From Pseudomonadales bacterium (GTDB taxonomy: Bacteria; Pseudomonadota; Gammaproteobacteria; Pseudomonadales; Azotimanducaceae): 64,000 bases of DNA. This document shows positions 21,097-32,617 of the stretch, in pieces; position 1 is the stretch's first letter; each line of letters opens with the position of its first letter. The notes under the pieces were generated by a model. That model saw nothing but the letters and a program-made list of their open reading frames with translations. It was not told where the DNA came from and searched no databases. The stretch covers positions 26,686 through 90,685 of the forward strand of contig JAJDVW010000013.1 of NCBI GenBank assembly GCA_022825925.1, in the 5' to 3' direction. Position numbers and translations under genes: made by a program.

Positions 21097-21812
21097 TGCG
21101 GGACTTCCTTGCGCGCGTGCACCACGTAATTTACGTCCACGTCGTCGCCCAGCGTGCAGTTGCGCGTGAACGGGTTGTAGCGCATGCCGACGATCTCGAC
21201 GACGGTCAGCCCCGCCGCCCGCATGGCCCTGGCGAGCTCGGAGGGGCGGATGAACTTCCCGTAGTCGTGCGTGCCCCGGGGCAGGATCCCCAGCACGTAC
21301 TCCGCGCCGAGCACGGCGAGCAGGTAGGACTTGGGGTTGCGGTTGATGGTCGAGACGATCACGTCGCCCCCGGGCTCCGCGAGGTCCGCGAGCGCCTGCA
21401 CCGTCGACGTCACGTCGGGGACGTGCTCCAGCATCTCGAGGCACGTGACCAGCGAGAAGGCGCCCGGCGCTTCGAGCGCGAAGGCCTCCGGCGAGGTCCG
21501 CTCGTAGCGAATGTCCGCGTCGAGGCCGGACTCGATGGCGTGCAGCCGGGCCACCGCCAGGGGACTCTCCGCCATGTCGATGCCGCTGACGTGGGCGCCG
21601 AGGCTCGCCAGGCTCTCGGTCAGGATGCCGCCCCCGCACCCGATGTCGGCCACCCGCGCGCCGGCGAGCGCGCAACGCTCGGCGAGATAGGCGACGCGCA
21701 CGGCGTTGATGTCGTGCAGCGGCTTGAAGTCGCCGTCCGGGTCCCACCAGCGATGGGCGAGCGCCTCGAACTTCTCGATCTCCGCGCGGTCGACGTTGGC
21801 GTCCGCCGTCAC
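21093..21812 (-). CDS. ubiG: Ubiquinone biosynthesis O-methyltransferase
   Basis: FEALAHRWWDPDGDFKPLHDINAVR...VADIGCGGGILTESLA...HVSGIDMA. Confidence 0.93.
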   Translation of the reverse strand: MTADANVDRAEIEKFEALAHRWWDPDGDFKPLHDINAVRVAYLAERCALAGARVADIGCGGGILTESLASLGAHVSGIDMAESPLAVARLHAIESGLDADIRYERTSPEAFALEAPGAFSLVTCLEMLEHVPDVTSTVQALADLAEPGGDVIVSTINRNPKSYLLAVLGAEYVLGILPRGTHDYGKFIRPSELARAMRAAGLTVVEIVGMRYNPFTRNCTLGDDVDVNYVVHARKEVPQ

Positions 21813-23116
21813 GACGCCATCCTCCGCGGCCACTCGGCCGCGCGCGCCAGGATGCGCGGCAGGTCGAGGGTGTGGAACCGCCCCTCTTCGTAGAGGCACC
21901 GTCCGTTGACCCAGACGTGGCTGACGTGCCGGCCGGCCTGGGCGTGGACGAGTTGCGCCGCCGGATCGTGCACGGGCTGCATCCCGGGATGTGCGAGATC
22001 GACGGCGACGAGGTCCGCCCGCTTGCCGGCCTCCAGGGAGCCGATCTCGTCGTCGAGCCCCAGCGCCCGGGCTCCGGCCACGGTCGCCATCTCGAGCATC
22101 TCCGCCGCCGGCGCCGCCGCGGCGTCCTCCGTCAGCGACGTGCGCAGCAGCGCCGCCGCCCGCATCTCGTCGAACAGGTCGAGGGAGTTGTTGGATGCCG
22201 CGCCGTCGGTGCCGAGGGCGACGTTCACCCCGGCTGCCAAGAGGTCGTTCACCCGGCATCGCCCGCTCGCGAGCTTGAGGTTCGAGCGGGGGCAGTGCAC
22301 GACGTGGGCGCCCCCGATGGCGAGGCGTTCGATCTCGCGTTCCGTGAGCTGCGTCATGTGCACGGCCTGCAGCGCGGGCGTCAGGAGGCCCATCGCGTCG
22401 AGCCCCTGCACCCAGCTCCCGCCCGTCCGCGCGCGGGCGTCCGCCACTTCGGAGGCCGTCTCGTGCAGGTGGATCTGGATGCCGGCGTCCACCTCGTCCG
22501 CCAGGGTCTGCAGGCGCCGGAGGATCTCCTCGCCGGTCGTGTAGGCGGCGTGCGGACCGAAGGCGACCTGCACCAGGTCCTCGTCGCGGTAGCGGTCGCG
22601 CAGCGCGAGCCCCTTGCGGATGCACTCGTCCGCGGAGCGCGCCCAGGCGCTGGCGAACTCGGCGACCGGGAACGCCACCTGCAGCCGGAAGCCGGCGGCG
22701 CGGGCGGTCTCCGCCGCGGCCTCCGGAAACCAGTACATGTCGCTCGCGCAGGTCGTCCCCGAGGCGATCATCTCCGCCAGCGCGAGCCCCGTGCCGTCCG
22801 CCACGAACTCCGCGTCGACAAGACGCGCTTCCAGCGGCCAGATGGTTTCCTCGAGCCAGGCGTCGAGGGGCTGCGACTCCGAGACGCCCCGCATCAGGGT
22901 CATCGCCAGGTGGCCGTGCGCATTGACGAGCCCCGGCATCAGGACGTGGCTGTCGAGCCGCAGCGCGTCGGCGCCGGGATACCGCGCGTCGATCTCCGCG
23001 CGCGGTCCGACGGCCGCGATGCGCCCGTCCTCGAGCGCCAGGCTCGCTTCTTCGAGCACGACGTTCGCCGGCGCGACGGGCAGTACGTAGCGCGGATGGA
23101 GGACCTGCGCGGACAT
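21809..23116 (-). CDS. TRZ/ATZ family amidohydrolase (5-methylthioadenosine/SAH deaminase type)
   Basis: VLMPGLVNAHGHLAMTLMRGV...GTTCASDMYWFPE...HLHETASEV...LGTDGAASNNSLDLFDEMR. Confidence 0.9.
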   Translation of the reverse strand: MSAQVLHPRYVLPVAPANVVLEEASLALEDGRIAAVGPRAEIDARYPGADALRLDSHVLMPGLVNAHGHLAMTLMRGVSESQPLDAWLEETIWPLEARLVDAEFVADGTGLALAEMIASGTTCASDMYWFPEAAAETARAAGFRLQVAFPVAEFASAWARSADECIRKGLALRDRYRDEDLVQVAFGPHAAYTTGEEILRRLQTLADEVDAGIQIHLHETASEVADARARTGGSWVQGLDAMGLLTPALQAVHMTQLTEREIERLAIGGAHVVHCPRSNLKLASGRCRVNDLLAAGVNVALGTDGAASNNSLDLFDEMRAAALLRTSLTEDAAAAPAAEMLEMATVAGARALGLDDEIGSLEAGKRADLVAVDLAHPGMQPVHDPAAQLVHAQAGRHVSHVWVNGRCLYEEGRFHTLDLPRILARAAEWPRRMAS

Positions 23117-23270
23117 GGCGCGAGTATATCGGACGGGGCCGCGGGAACTCGTGCGACACTCGCCGCAACGGCGCGTCACACGGCGGATTCCGGGCTTGCG
23201 GGGCCGCTTTCGGCACCCTCTATCTGGTAGAATTCAGGGCTGTTCCTGAACGGTTCCACCAACACCGTCC

Positions 23271-25874
23271 ATGTCCGATACCGGGTCCGACTCCACCGCG
23301 GTCCGCGGCGGAGGCCGCGGTCGTGAAATCCTCTCCGTCAACATCGAAGACGAGCTCAAGCGCTCGTATCTCGACTATGCGATGAGCGTGATCGTCGGGC
23401 GTGCCCTGCCCGACGTCCGGGACGGCCTGAAGCCCGTGCACAAGCGGGTGCTCTATTCGATGGCCGAGATGAACAACACGTACAACCGGCCGTACATGAA
23501 GTCGGCGCGCGTGGTGGGCGAGGTGATGGGCAAGTACCATCCCCACGGCGACCAGGCGATCTACGACACGATCGTCCGGATGGCGCAGGACTTCTCCATG
23601 CGCTACCTGCTGGTCGACGGCCAGGGCAACTTCGGGTCCATGGACGGCGACCCGCCGGCGGCGATGCGCTACACGGAAGTGCGGATGGCGCGCATCGCGG
23701 ACGAACTGCTCGCGGACCTCGACAAGGACACGGTCGATTTCGTCCCGAACTACGACGACACGCTGACCATGCCGGAGGTGCTGCCCACGCGGGTGCCGAA
23801 CCTCCTGCTGAACGGGTCCTCCGGGATCGCCGTCGGGCTCGCGACGAACATCCCCCCGCACAACCTCACCGAGGTGATCGGCGGATGCCTGCTCCTGCTC
23901 GAGGAGCCGGAGGCCACCGTCGACGACCTGCTCGAGCACATCCACGGTCCGGACTTCCCGACCGGCGGCATCATCAACGGGCGCGCCGGCATCGTGCAGG
24001 CGTACCGCACCGGCCGCGGGCGCATCTACGTCCGCGCCCGGGCGGAGGTCGAGTCCGACACGTCCGGCAAGGACACGATCGTCGTCACCGAGATCCCGTA
24101 CCAGCTCAACAAGGCCCGCCTCATCGAGAAGATCGCGGAGCTCGCGCGGGACAAGAAGGTCGAGGGCATCACGGAACTGCGCGACGAGTCCGACAAGGAC
24201 GGCCTGCGCATCGTCATCGAGGTGCGCCGGGGGGACTCCGGCGAGGTCGTGCTGAACAACCTCTACGCGCAGACCCAGCTCCAGTCGGTGTTCGGCATCA
24301 ACTGCGTGGCGCTGGTGGACCGCCAGCCGAAGCTCCTCAACCTGAAGGAGATGCTCGAGGCCTTCCTCAAGCACCGCCGCGAAGTCGTCATCCGCCGGAC
24401 GCTCTATCTGCTCCGGCAGGCCCGCCGCCGCGGCCACCTGCTCGAGGGGCAGGCCGTGGCGCTCGAGAATATCGACGAGGTGGTGGAGCTCATCCGCAAG
24501 TCGGCGACGCCGGCGGACGCGCGCGCCGCGCTGACGGCCCGGCGGTTCCCGTCCGAGTCGGTCGCGGAACTCATGACCCGGGCGGGGAGCGACGCCTGCC
24601 GGCCGGACGACCTCGGGGACGAGTTCGGATACCAGGACGGCGTCTACCGGCTCTCCGAGCAGCAGGCGCAGGCCATCCTCGACATGCAGCTGCAGCGCCT
24701 GACCGCGCTGCAGCGCGACCGCCTCATGGAGGACTACGGCAAGATCCTCGACGAGATCCGCGACCTGAAGGAGATTCTCGGCTCGGAGGAACGCCTGCGC
24801 GGCGTCATCCGCGACGAACTCGTCGAAGTGCGCGAGCGCTACGGCGACGCGCGGCGCACGGAGATCCAGAGCTCCCACCAGGACCTGACGGCCGAGGACC
24901 TCATCCCCGAGGAGGACATGGTGGTCACGGTCTCGCACCAGGGGTACGCGAAGACCCAGCCCCTCGACGTCTACCAGGCGCAGCGCCGGGGCGGCCGCGG
25001 CAAGGCGGCGACCGCCGTCAAGGACGAGGACTTCGTCGAGCACCTGCTGATCGCCAACTCCCACGACACGCTGCTGTGCTTCTCGAACAAGGGGAAGGTG
25101 TACTGGCTGCGCGTGTTCCAGATCCCGCAGGGCAGCCGCGGGGCCAAGGGACGGCCGCTGGTGAACATGCTGCAGCTGGACTCCGACGAGCGCATCACGA
25201 CGCTGTTGCCCATGAGCAAGTCCGGCGCGGCGACGGACGACGCCTTCGTGTTCATGGCCACCGCGAACGGGACCGTGAAGAAGACGCCGCTCGAACAGTT
25301 CGCCCGGCAGCGCACGGCCGGCCTGATTGCGCTCGATCTCGTCGAGGGCGATCACCTCGTCGGCGTCGCCCTGACCGACGGGTACTCGGACATCATGCTC
25401 GTCGCCAGTTCCGGCAAGGCCGTGCGCTTCAAGGAATCGGACGTGCGCGCCATGGGGCGGATCGCCCGCGGCGTGCGCGGGATTCGGCTCGGCAGGGGCC
25501 ATTCCGTGATCGCCCTCATCATCCCGGGCGGCGGGTTCATCCTGACGGCGAGCCGGAACGGCTACGGCAAGCGCACGCGCGTGGAGGAGTTCCCCGTCAA
25601 GGGTCGCGCCATCCAGGGCGTGATCGCGATGCAGGGCGGCGCGCGCAACGGACCGCTGGTCGGCGCCGCACAGGTGTTCGACGGCGACGGAATCATGCTG
25701 ATCAGCGACCAGGGGACACTCGTGCGCACGGGCGCGGACGAGATCTCGCTCGTGAGCCGCAACACCCAGGGCGTGAAGCTCATCGCCTTGCGCGAGGGAG
25801 AACACCTGGTCGGCCTCGAGCGCATCGTCGAGTCCGAGAACGGCCAGTCCGGGGAAGCGGCCGAGACCGACTGA
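23271..25874 (+). CDS. gyrA: DNA gyrase subunit A
   Basis: [51 protein letters not shown]; GyrA box QRRGGRGK. Confidence 0.97.
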   Translation: MSDTGSDSTAVRGGGRGREILSVNIEDELKRSYLDYAMSVIVGRALPDVRDGLKPVHKRVLYSMAEMNNTYNRPYMKSARVVGEVMGKYHPHGDQAIYDTIVRMAQDFSMRYLLVDGQGNFGSMDGDPPAAMRYTEVRMARIADELLADLDKDTVDFVPNYDDTLTMPEVLPTRVPNLLLNGSSGIAVGLATNIPPHNLTEVIGGCLLLLEEPEATVDDLLEHIHGPDFPTGGIINGRAGIVQAYRTGRGRIYVRARAEVESDTSGKDTIVVTEIPYQLNKARLIEKIAELARDKKVEGITELRDESDKDGLRIVIEVRRGDSGEVVLNNLYAQTQLQSVFGINCVALVDRQPKLLNLKEMLEAFLKHRREVVIRRTLYLLRQARRRGHLLEGQAVALENIDEVVELIRKSATPADARAALTARRFPSESVAELMTRAGSDACRPDDLGDEFGYQDGVYRLSEQQAQAILDMQLQRLTALQRDRLMEDYGKILDEIRDLKEILGSEERLRGVIRDELVEVRERYGDARRTEIQSSHQDLTAEDLIPEEDMVVTVSHQGYAKTQPLDVYQAQRRGGRGKAATAVKDEDFVEHLLIANSHDTLLCFSNKGKVYWLRVFQIPQGSRGAKGRPLVNMLQLDSDERITTLLPMSKSGAATDDAFVFMATANGTVKKTPLEQFARQRTAGLIALDLVEGDHLVGVALTDGYSDIMLVASSGKAVRFKESDVRAMGRIARGVRGIRLGRGHSVIALIIPGGGFILTASRNGYGKRTRVEEFPVKGRAIQGVIAMQGGARNGPLVGAAQVFDGDGIMLISDQGTLVRTGADEISLVSRNTQGVKLIALREGEHLVGLERIVESENGQSGEAAETD

Positions 25875-25894
25875 GCCGACGCCGGCGATCCCGC

Positions 25895-25914
25895 GCGGGC
25901 CCCTGCCGGCCCGC
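25895..25914 (+). terminator. Short GC hairpin in the gyrA-serC gap
   Basis: GCGGGCC-cctgcc-GGCCCGC perfect 7-bp stem; no U-tract. Confidence 0.35.
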
Positions 25915-25943
25915 CCTTCGCACGTGAACCTGCAGGCACGCCA

Positions 25944-27026
25944 ATGACACGCGTACACAATTTCTCGCCGGGTCCCGCCGCATTGCCCCTGCCCGTCCTC
26001 GAGCGGGCCCGGGCGGAGCTGCTCGACTACGACGGACGGGGCATGTCGGTGATGGAGATGAGCCACCGCAGCCCGGAGTTCATCGACATCGCCGAACGGG
26101 CCGAGGCGGACTTCCGCGAGCTGCTCGGCATTGGCGACGACTACCACGTCCTCTTCCTGCAGGGCGGCGCGACCCTGCAATTCTCGATGCTGCCGCTCAA
26201 CCTGGCGGGACGCGACTCGGTCGCGGACTATGTCCACACGGGCTCGTGGGGCACGAAGGCGATCGCCGCGGCGCGCAAGCTCTGCCGGGTCAACATCGCG
26301 GCGTCTTCCGAGGGCGAGAACTTCAGCTGCGCACCGCCGCCGGAGACGTGGCGGCTCACCCCCGGCGCGGCGTACGTCCACGTCACCGGCAACGAGACCA
26401 TCGGCGGCGTCGAATACCACGACTACCCGTCGGACCTCGGCGCGCCGCTCGCCGCGGACCTCTCCTCCACGCTGCTCTCGCGACCGCTGGAGGTGTCGAG
26501 GTTCGGAGTGATCTACGCCGGCGCGCAGAAGAACATCGGCCCGGTCGGGCTGACCGTCGTCGTCATCCGCAAGGACCTCGCCGGCGGGGCGCGACCGGAC
26601 ACCCCCGACATGCTCGACTACCTCGCGCATGCCGAGGCCGGCTCCATGATGAACACACCGCCTACCTACAACTGGTACCTCGCCGGACTGGTCTTTGCCT
26701 GGCTCAAGGAACAGGGCGGGCTCGCCGCCATGGCCGAGCGCAACCGGCGCAAGGCGGCGAAACTCTATGCGGCGATCGACGCCAGCAACTTCTACCGCTG
26801 CCCGGTGCGCGAGGCCGACCGCTCCTGGATGAACGTGCCGTTCACCCTGGCGGACGCGTCCCTCGACGGCAGGTTCCTCGACGCGGCGGAGGCCGCCGGG
26901 CTCGCCAACCTCAAGGGGCACCGCAGCGTTGGGGGCATGCGGGCAAGCCTCTACAATGCCGTTACCGAGGAAGCCGTGGACGCGCTCATGGCTTTCATGG
27001 GGGAGTTCGAGAACGCAGCCGCATGA
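25944..27026 (+). CDS. serC: Phosphoserine aminotransferase
   Basis: HNFSPGPAALPLPVLERARAELLDYDGRGMSVMEMSHRS; YAGAQKNIGPVGLTVV. Confidence 0.95.
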   Translation: MTRVHNFSPGPAALPLPVLERARAELLDYDGRGMSVMEMSHRSPEFIDIAERAEADFRELLGIGDDYHVLFLQGGATLQFSMLPLNLAGRDSVADYVHTGSWGTKAIAAARKLCRVNIAASSEGENFSCAPPPETWRLTPGAAYVHVTGNETIGGVEYHDYPSDLGAPLAADLSSTLLSRPLEVSRFGVIYAGAQKNIGPVGLTVVVIRKDLAGGARPDTPDMLDYLAHAEAGSMMNTPPTYNWYLAGLVFAWLKEQGGLAAMAERNRRKAAKLYAAIDASNFYRCPVREADRSWMNVPFTLADASLDGRFLDAAEAAGLANLKGHRSVGGMRASLYNAVTEEAVDALMAFMGEFENAAA

Positions 27027-28123
27027 GCCAAACGAAAAACACGGAAGACCAGCTCACCCCGGTACGGGCGCGCATCGACGAAATCGACCGGGACCTCGCG
27101 CGGCTCCTGAACGAGCGCGCGGCCTGCGCCATGCGAGTGGCCGAGATCAAGGCGGACGAGCCCGGCGACGAGGCCCCGGTGTTCTACCGTCCCGAGCGCG
27201 AAGCGCAGATCCTGAAGCGCGTGCAGGCCGAGAACACCGGACCGCTCACGGACGGAGACATGGCGCGGCTGTTCCGGGAAGTGATTTCCTGCTGCCTGTC
27301 CCTCGAGCAGCCGCTGACGATCGCCTACCTGGGCCCGACCGGCACCTACACCGAGGCGGCCGTCATCAAGCAGTTCGGGCATTTCGCGACGACGCGCGCC
27401 CAGGCGGCCATCGACGAGGTGTTCCGCGAGGTGGAGTCCGGCGCCGCCCACTGCGGCGTCGTGCCGGTGGAGAACAGCACCGAGGGCATGGTCAACCACA
27501 CCCTCGACTGCTTCATGACGTCGAAGCTCCGCATCTGCGGCGAGGTCGAGCTGCCGATCCACCACGCCTTCCTCTCGATGGGTTCGAGCGACTCCATCAC
27601 CGCCATCTACTCCCACGAACAGTCCCTGGCCCAGTGTCGGCGCTGGCTCGACGGCCACTACCCCGGGGTGCCGCGCACCCCGCTCGCGAGCAACGCCGAG
27701 GCGGCGCGCGTCGCGGCCCGGACGGAGGGCGCCGGCGCCATCGCCGGAGAGATGGCCGCGGAGCGGTACGGACTGCGGATGCTGGCGACCAAGATCGAGG
27801 ACGAGCCCGACAACAAGACCCGCTTCCTCGTGCTCGGCGACCAGGAGGTGGGTCCCAGCGGGCACGACAAGACCTCCATCCTCGTGTCCACCCGCAACGA
27901 ACCGGGCGCCCTCTACGGGGTGCTCGAGCCGTTCCACCGGCACGGCATCGACCTGACCCGCATCGAGACCCGTCCGTCCCGCGTCGGGAGCTGGAACTAC
28001 GTGTTCTTCATCGACTTCGACGGCCACGAATCCCAGGCCGAGGTCGAGGCGGTACTCGACGAAGTGCGCCAGGTCTCGGTCGAAGTGCGTTCCCTGGGCT
28101 CCTACCCGCGAGCCGTCGCCTGA
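27023..28123 (+). CDS. pheA: Bifunctional chorismate mutase/prephenate dehydratase
   Basis: CM domain (VRARIDEIDRDLARLLNERAACAMRVAEIK), PDT domain (IAYLGPTGTYTEAAVIKQFG), ACT domain (TRNEPGALYGVLEPFHRHGIDLTRIETRPS). Confidence 0.95.
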   Translation: MSQTKNTEDQLTPVRARIDEIDRDLARLLNERAACAMRVAEIKADEPGDEAPVFYRPEREAQILKRVQAENTGPLTDGDMARLFREVISCCLSLEQPLTIAYLGPTGTYTEAAVIKQFGHFATTRAQAAIDEVFREVESGAAHCGVVPVENSTEGMVNHTLDCFMTSKLRICGEVELPIHHAFLSMGSSDSITAIYSHEQSLAQCRRWLDGHYPGVPRTPLASNAEAARVAARTEGAGAIAGEMAAERYGLRMLATKIEDEPDNKTRFLVLGDQEVGPSGHDKTSILVSTRNEPGALYGVLEPFHRHGIDLTRIETRPSRVGSWNYVFFIDFDGHESQAEVEAVLDEVRQVSVEVRSLGSYPRAVA

Positions 28124-28125
28124 CC

Positions 28126-29217
28126 GTGGCGGACACCGCCAACATCAACGCCCGCGTCGCCGGGATGACGCCCTATCAACCGGGGAAACCGATCGAGGAG
28201 CTTGCGCGCGAACTCGGCGTGGCCGACATCGTGAAGCTTGCGAGCAACGAGAACCCGCGCGGCCCGGGGCCGGCCGTGCGCGAGGCGCTCGAACGGGCCG
28301 CTGCCGACCTGTCGCGCTATCCGGACGGCAGCGGCCATCGCCTCAAGGCGGCGCTGTCCGAGCACCTCGCGGTGCCGGCGGAGCGGATCACGCTCGGCAA
28401 CGGCTCCAACGACGTGCTCGAACTCGCCGCCCGGGTCGCGATCTCCCCGGGGACGGAAGGCGTCGTGGACGAGCACGCGTTCGTCGTCTACCCGCTGGCC
28501 GTCGCCGCCGCCCACGGCACGCTGGCGACGGTCCCGTCGCGGCGCTTCCGACACGACCTCGACGCGATGCGGTCCCGGATCACGGACGCCACCCGGATCG
28601 TCTTCATCGCCAATCCCAACAACCCCACGGGGACCTGGGTGACCGAGGCGGACCTCACCGCGTTCCTCGACGCCGTGCCCGCGTCGGTGTGGGTGGTGCT
28701 CGACGAGGCGTACTGCGAGTATGTCTCCGCACCGGACTACCCGGACGGCATCCGGCTCCTCGCGAAGTACCCGAACCTGATCGTCACGCGGACGTTCTCG
28801 AAGATCCACGGGCTCGCGGGCCTCCGCATCGGCTACAGCGTCAGCGCCCCGGACTTCGCCGATCTGCTGAACCGCATCCGCCAGCCCTTCAACACGTCGA
28901 GCCTGGCCCTGGCGGCGGCGGAGGCCGCCCTCGGCGACCGGGAGTTCGTCGCGACCAGCAGGGCGCTGAACGACGCCGGCATGCGGCAGCTGACCGACGG
29001 CCTCGACGCGCTCGGCGTCGAGCGCATCCCTTCGCTCGGCAACTTCGTGACCTTCGACTGCGGCCGCGAAGCGATGCCCGTGTACGAAGCGCTGCTCCGC
29101 CGGGGCGTCATCGTCCGGCCGGTCGCGAGCTACGGCATGCCGCGGCACCTGCGCGTCTCCGTCGGCCTTCCCGAAGAGAACGCGCGCTTCCTCGGCGCGC
29201 TGCGCGACGCGCCGTGA
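28126..29217 (+). CDS. hisC: Histidinol-phosphate aminotransferase
   Basis: ELGVADIVKLASNENPRGP; NPNNPTGTW; RTFSKIHGLAGLRIGY. Confidence 0.93.
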   Translation: MADTANINARVAGMTPYQPGKPIEELARELGVADIVKLASNENPRGPGPAVREALERAAADLSRYPDGSGHRLKAALSEHLAVPAERITLGNGSNDVLELAARVAISPGTEGVVDEHAFVVYPLAVAAAHGTLATVPSRRFRHDLDAMRSRITDATRIVFIANPNNPTGTWVTEADLTAFLDAVPASVWVVLDEAYCEYVSAPDYPDGIRLLAKYPNLIVTRTFSKIHGLAGLRIGYSVSAPDFADLLNRIRQPFNTSSLALAAAEAALGDREFVATSRALNDAGMRQLTDGLDALGVERIPSLGNFVTFDCGREAMPVYEALLRRGVIVRPVASYGMPRHLRVSVGLPEENARFLGALRDAP

Positions 29218-29218
29218 C

Positions 29219-30031
29219 GTGAGCACGCTGCTGCTCGTCGGAACGGGCCTGATCGGGGGTTCCTTCGCGCTGGCGGCGCGCCGACGGGGGCTGTTCGACC
29301 GGATCGACGGGATCGATACCGACGCGGGGGCGCTGGCCGAGGCGCGCTCGCGCGGCGTGGTCGACCCGCCGGGCGCGGAGAGCCGGCCGGACGCCGTGTG
29401 CGTCGCGACGCCGGCGAGCCACATCGCCTCGTGCGTGGACGAGATTGGCCGGCGCCATCCGGATGCCGTGCTCTTCGACGTGGGCAGCGTGAAGTCCCCC
29501 GTCGTCGACGCGCTGCGCGCCCGGGGCCGCCTGTCTCCGCGCTACGTGCCCTGCCACCCGGTGGTCGGGTCCGAACGGAGCGGTCCGTCCGCCGCCCGGG
29601 CCGACCTGTTCGAGGGCCGTTCCGTCGTCGTCACCCCGGTGGCGGAGACCGACCCCGAGACCGCCGCCCGCGTCTCGGACTGGTGGCGCAAGGTCGGCGC
29701 GCGCGTGACCGAGCGGCTCCCCGAGGAGCACGACCGGATCCTGGCCGTGACGAGCCACCTGCCGCACCTGCTCGCCTTCGCGCTGATGGAAGTGCTGGCC
29801 GAGGTCGACGACGACACCCTGCGCGCGACCGTGGGAGGCGGCTTCCGGGACTTCAGCCGCATCGCCGGAGCGGACCCCGCGATCTGGAGCGACATCCTCC
29901 ACGAGAACCGCGAAGCCGTGCTCGCCTGGGCCGGGAAGCTCGTGGCGCGGCTGGCGATCGACGACGACAAGCAAGCGTTGCACGGACGCCTGGCGCAAGC
30001 CCGGGAACGCCGCAGGAGGCTCGATGACTGA
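29219..30031 (+). CDS. tyrA: Prephenate/arogenate dehydrogenase
   Basis: LLLVGTGLIGGSFALAARRRG; VPCHPVVGSERSGPSAARADLFEG; no AroA extension. Confidence 0.88.
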   Translation: MSTLLLVGTGLIGGSFALAARRRGLFDRIDGIDTDAGALAEARSRGVVDPPGAESRPDAVCVATPASHIASCVDEIGRRHPDAVLFDVGSVKSPVVDALRARGRLSPRYVPCHPVVGSERSGPSAARADLFEGRSVVVTPVAETDPETAARVSDWWRKVGARVTERLPEEHDRILAVTSHLPHLLAFALMEVLAEVDDDTLRATVGGGFRDFSRIAGADPAIWSDILHENREAVLAWAGKLVARLAIDDDKQALHGRLAQARERRRRLDD

Positions 30032-30752
30032 GCGTAGCCAGGCCGCACCGGTCATCGCGATCGACGGACCGAGCGGCTCCGGCAAGGGCACGATCGCGGC
30101 CCGCGTCGCGGAGCGCCTGGGCTGGCGGCTGCTCGACAGCGGGGCGCTCTATCGCGTCGTCGCCTGGGCCGCGCTTGGCCGGGGGATCTCGCTGGACGAT
30201 GCCGAACGCCTGGCCGGCATGACGGCCGCGCTCGTCATCGAGCAGGGTCCCGACGTGATCCGCGCCGACGGCGTGGACGTGACGACCGCGATCCGGGAAG
30301 AGCGCATCAGCGTGGGAGCGGCCGCGGTCGCGAGGCTCCCGGGGGTACGCCAGGCGTTGCGCGGCGTCCAGCAGGGCATGCGCGTCGCGCCCGGGCTGAT
30401 CGCCGACGGGCGCGACATGGGCACGGAGGTGTTTCGCGACGCGGAACTCAAGATTTTCCTCGACGCGAGCGCCGGGGAGAGGGCTCGCCGTCGTCATAAG
30501 CAGTTGATGGAAAAGGGATCGAGTGTTAGTCTGCGCGACCTTTTCGCGAGCATTCAGGCACGCGACGAGAGCGACAGGAACCGTGCGGTTTCGCCGCTCA
30601 GACGCGCGCCGGACGCCATCTCGATCGACACCACGAAGATGTCCGTCGAGGCGGTGGTCGCCGAGGTGCTGAAGCATGTCGAGGCCCGGGGCCTGACCGT
30701 CGGCGGCGGGGCGTGCGAGGGAGGGGGAGTCAGGGGAGGGGTAGACGACTGA
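30024..30752 (+). CDS. cmk: Cytidylate kinase
   Basis: [47 protein letters not shown]. Confidence 0.93.
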   Translation: MTERSQAAPVIAIDGPSGSGKGTIAARVAERLGWRLLDSGALYRVVAWAALGRGISLDDAERLAGMTAALVIEQGPDVIRADGVDVTTAIREERISVGAAAVARLPGVRQALRGVQQGMRVAPGLIADGRDMGTEVFRDAELKIFLDASAGERARRRHKQLMEKGSSVSLRDLFASIQARDESDRNRAVSPLRRAPDAISIDTTKMSVEAVVAEVLKHVEARGLTVGGGACEGGGVRGGVDD

Positions 30753-30856
30753 CGGGGTGCGCCACACCGGTGGCGCGAAAGATTCACCAAGACTTCCCGC
30801 CGCCGCGAGCGGATCGCCGGGGCGGGGAGAGCGAAGACGGAAACACGAATAGCAGC

Positions 30857-32551
30857 ATGGCCGAGAGCTTTACCGATCTGTTCGAAGAGAGCCTGAACAC
30901 CATCGAGATGGCGCCGGGTTCGATCGTGACGGGGACCGTGGTCGAAATCGACAGCGAGGTCGTCATCGTCCACGCGGGCCTCAAGTCCGAGGGCGTCATC
31001 CCGCGCACGCAGTTCATCAACGAGAGGGGCGAGTTCTCGCTTGAGGTCGGCGATCAGGTCAAGGTGGCCATGGAAGCCGTCGACGACGGCTGGGGAGCGA
31101 CCCGGCTGTCCCGCGAGAAGGCCCGCCGCGCCGAGTGCTGGCAGATGCTCGAGGACGCCTTCGACAACGGCAAGGCCGTCGAGGGCGTCATGAACGGCCG
31201 CGTCAAGGGCGGTTTCACCGTCGATATCAACGACATCCGCGCCTTCCTGCCCGGCTCGCTGGTGGACGTCCGGCCCCTGCGCGAAACGGCGCACCTCGAG
31301 GGCAAGCCGCTCGACTTCAAGGTGATCAAGCTCGACCAGAAGCGGAACAACGTCGTGGTTTCCCGGCGCGCCGTGCTCGAACAGGAGAACAGCGCGGAAC
31401 GGGAGGCGCTGCTGGCGTCGCTCCAGGAAGGCCAGGAGATCAAGGGCGTGGTGAAGAACCTCACCGACTACGGCGCCTTCGTGGATCTCGGCGGCGTCGA
31501 CGGGCTCCTGCACATCACCGACATGGCCTGGCGGCGCATTCGCCACCCGAGCGAAGTGGTGACCGTCGGCGACGACGTGAACGTCAAGATCCTGAAGTTC
31601 GACCGCGAGAAGAACCGCGTCTCGCTCGGCATGAAGCAGCTCGGGGACGACCCGTGGGTCGACCTCACGCGGCGCTATCCCGAAGGCACGCGCGTGCCGG
31701 CGGTCGTCACCAACCTCACCGACTACGGCTGTTTCGCCGAGATCGAGGAAGGCGTGGAGGGGCTGGTGCACGTCTCAGAGATGGACTGGACGAACAAGAA
31801 CGTCCACCCGTCGAAGGTCGTCGCGGTCGGCGACGAGGTCGAGGTGATGGTGCTCGACATCAACGAGGAGCGGCGCCGCATCTCGCTCGGCATCAAGCAG
31901 TGCCGCCCCAATCCCTGGGACGAGTTCGCGGCCACCTGCGCGCGCGGTCAGCGCATCGAGGGGCGGATCAAGTCGATCACGGACTTCGGCATCTTCATCG
32001 GCCTGCGGGGCGGCATCGACGGCCTGGTGCACCTGTCGGACATCTCGTGGAACGAACCGGGCGAGACGGCCGTCCGCCGCTACCGCAAGGGCGAGGAGAT
32101 CGAGACGGTCATCCTCGCGATCGACGCCGAGCGCGAGCGCATCTCGCTCGGCATCAAGCAACTCGACGACGACGCCTTCACCGACTACGTGAACGAGAAC
32201 GTCAGCGGCAGCATCGTGACGGGCGAGGTGATCACGGTGGAGCCCCGCGAAGCCGTCGTGCGCCTCGCCGCGGAAGTCGAGGGCGTCCTCAAGGCCTCCG
32301 AGATCGGCATGGACCGCGTGGATGACGCCCGCAACGTGCTCAAGCCCGGCGACGAACTGTCGGTGAAGATCATCAACGTCGATCGCAAGAACCGGTACCT
32401 GGGCCTCTCCATCAAGGCGAAGGAGCAGGACGAGGAGCGGGCGAACCTGCGGGAGCACCGGGACCGCGAGGCCGACCGGCGCCGCGGCCCGACCACGCTC
32501 GGCGATCTCATCAAGCGGCAGATGGACCGGAGCGCGGAACAGGAGCGCTGA
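30857..32551 (+). CDS. rpsA: 30S ribosomal protein S1
   Basis: Repeated S1 domains ([29 protein letters not shown], etc.). Confidence 0.96.
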   Translation: MAESFTDLFEESLNTIEMAPGSIVTGTVVEIDSEVVIVHAGLKSEGVIPRTQFINERGEFSLEVGDQVKVAMEAVDDGWGATRLSREKARRAECWQMLEDAFDNGKAVEGVMNGRVKGGFTVDINDIRAFLPGSLVDVRPLRETAHLEGKPLDFKVIKLDQKRNNVVVSRRAVLEQENSAEREALLASLQEGQEIKGVVKNLTDYGAFVDLGGVDGLLHITDMAWRRIRHPSEVVTVGDDVNVKILKFDREKNRVSLGMKQLGDDPWVDLTRRYPEGTRVPAVVTNLTDYGCFAEIEEGVEGLVHVSEMDWTNKNVHPSKVVAVGDEVEVMVLDINEERRRISLGIKQCRPNPWDEFAATCARGQRIEGRIKSITDFGIFIGLRGGIDGLVHLSDISWNEPGETAVRRYRKGEEIETVILAIDAERERISLGIKQLDDDAFTDYVNENVSGSIVTGEVITVEPREAVVRLAAEVEGVLKASEIGMDRVDDARNVLKPGDELSVKIINVDRKNRYLGLSIKAKEQDEERANLREHRDREADRRRGPTTLGDLIKRQMDRSAEQER

Positions 32552-32617
32552 TACGGGCGAATCGCGGCGGCGACGGAGGGAGGGGCCGCCCCTCCCGGGG
32601 CCGCCTCGCGGACCGGA

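Noticed and set aside
23220-26921. 1233-aa minus-strand ORF
   Set aside because: Antisense to gyrA and serC; valine/arginine-rich shadow ORF.
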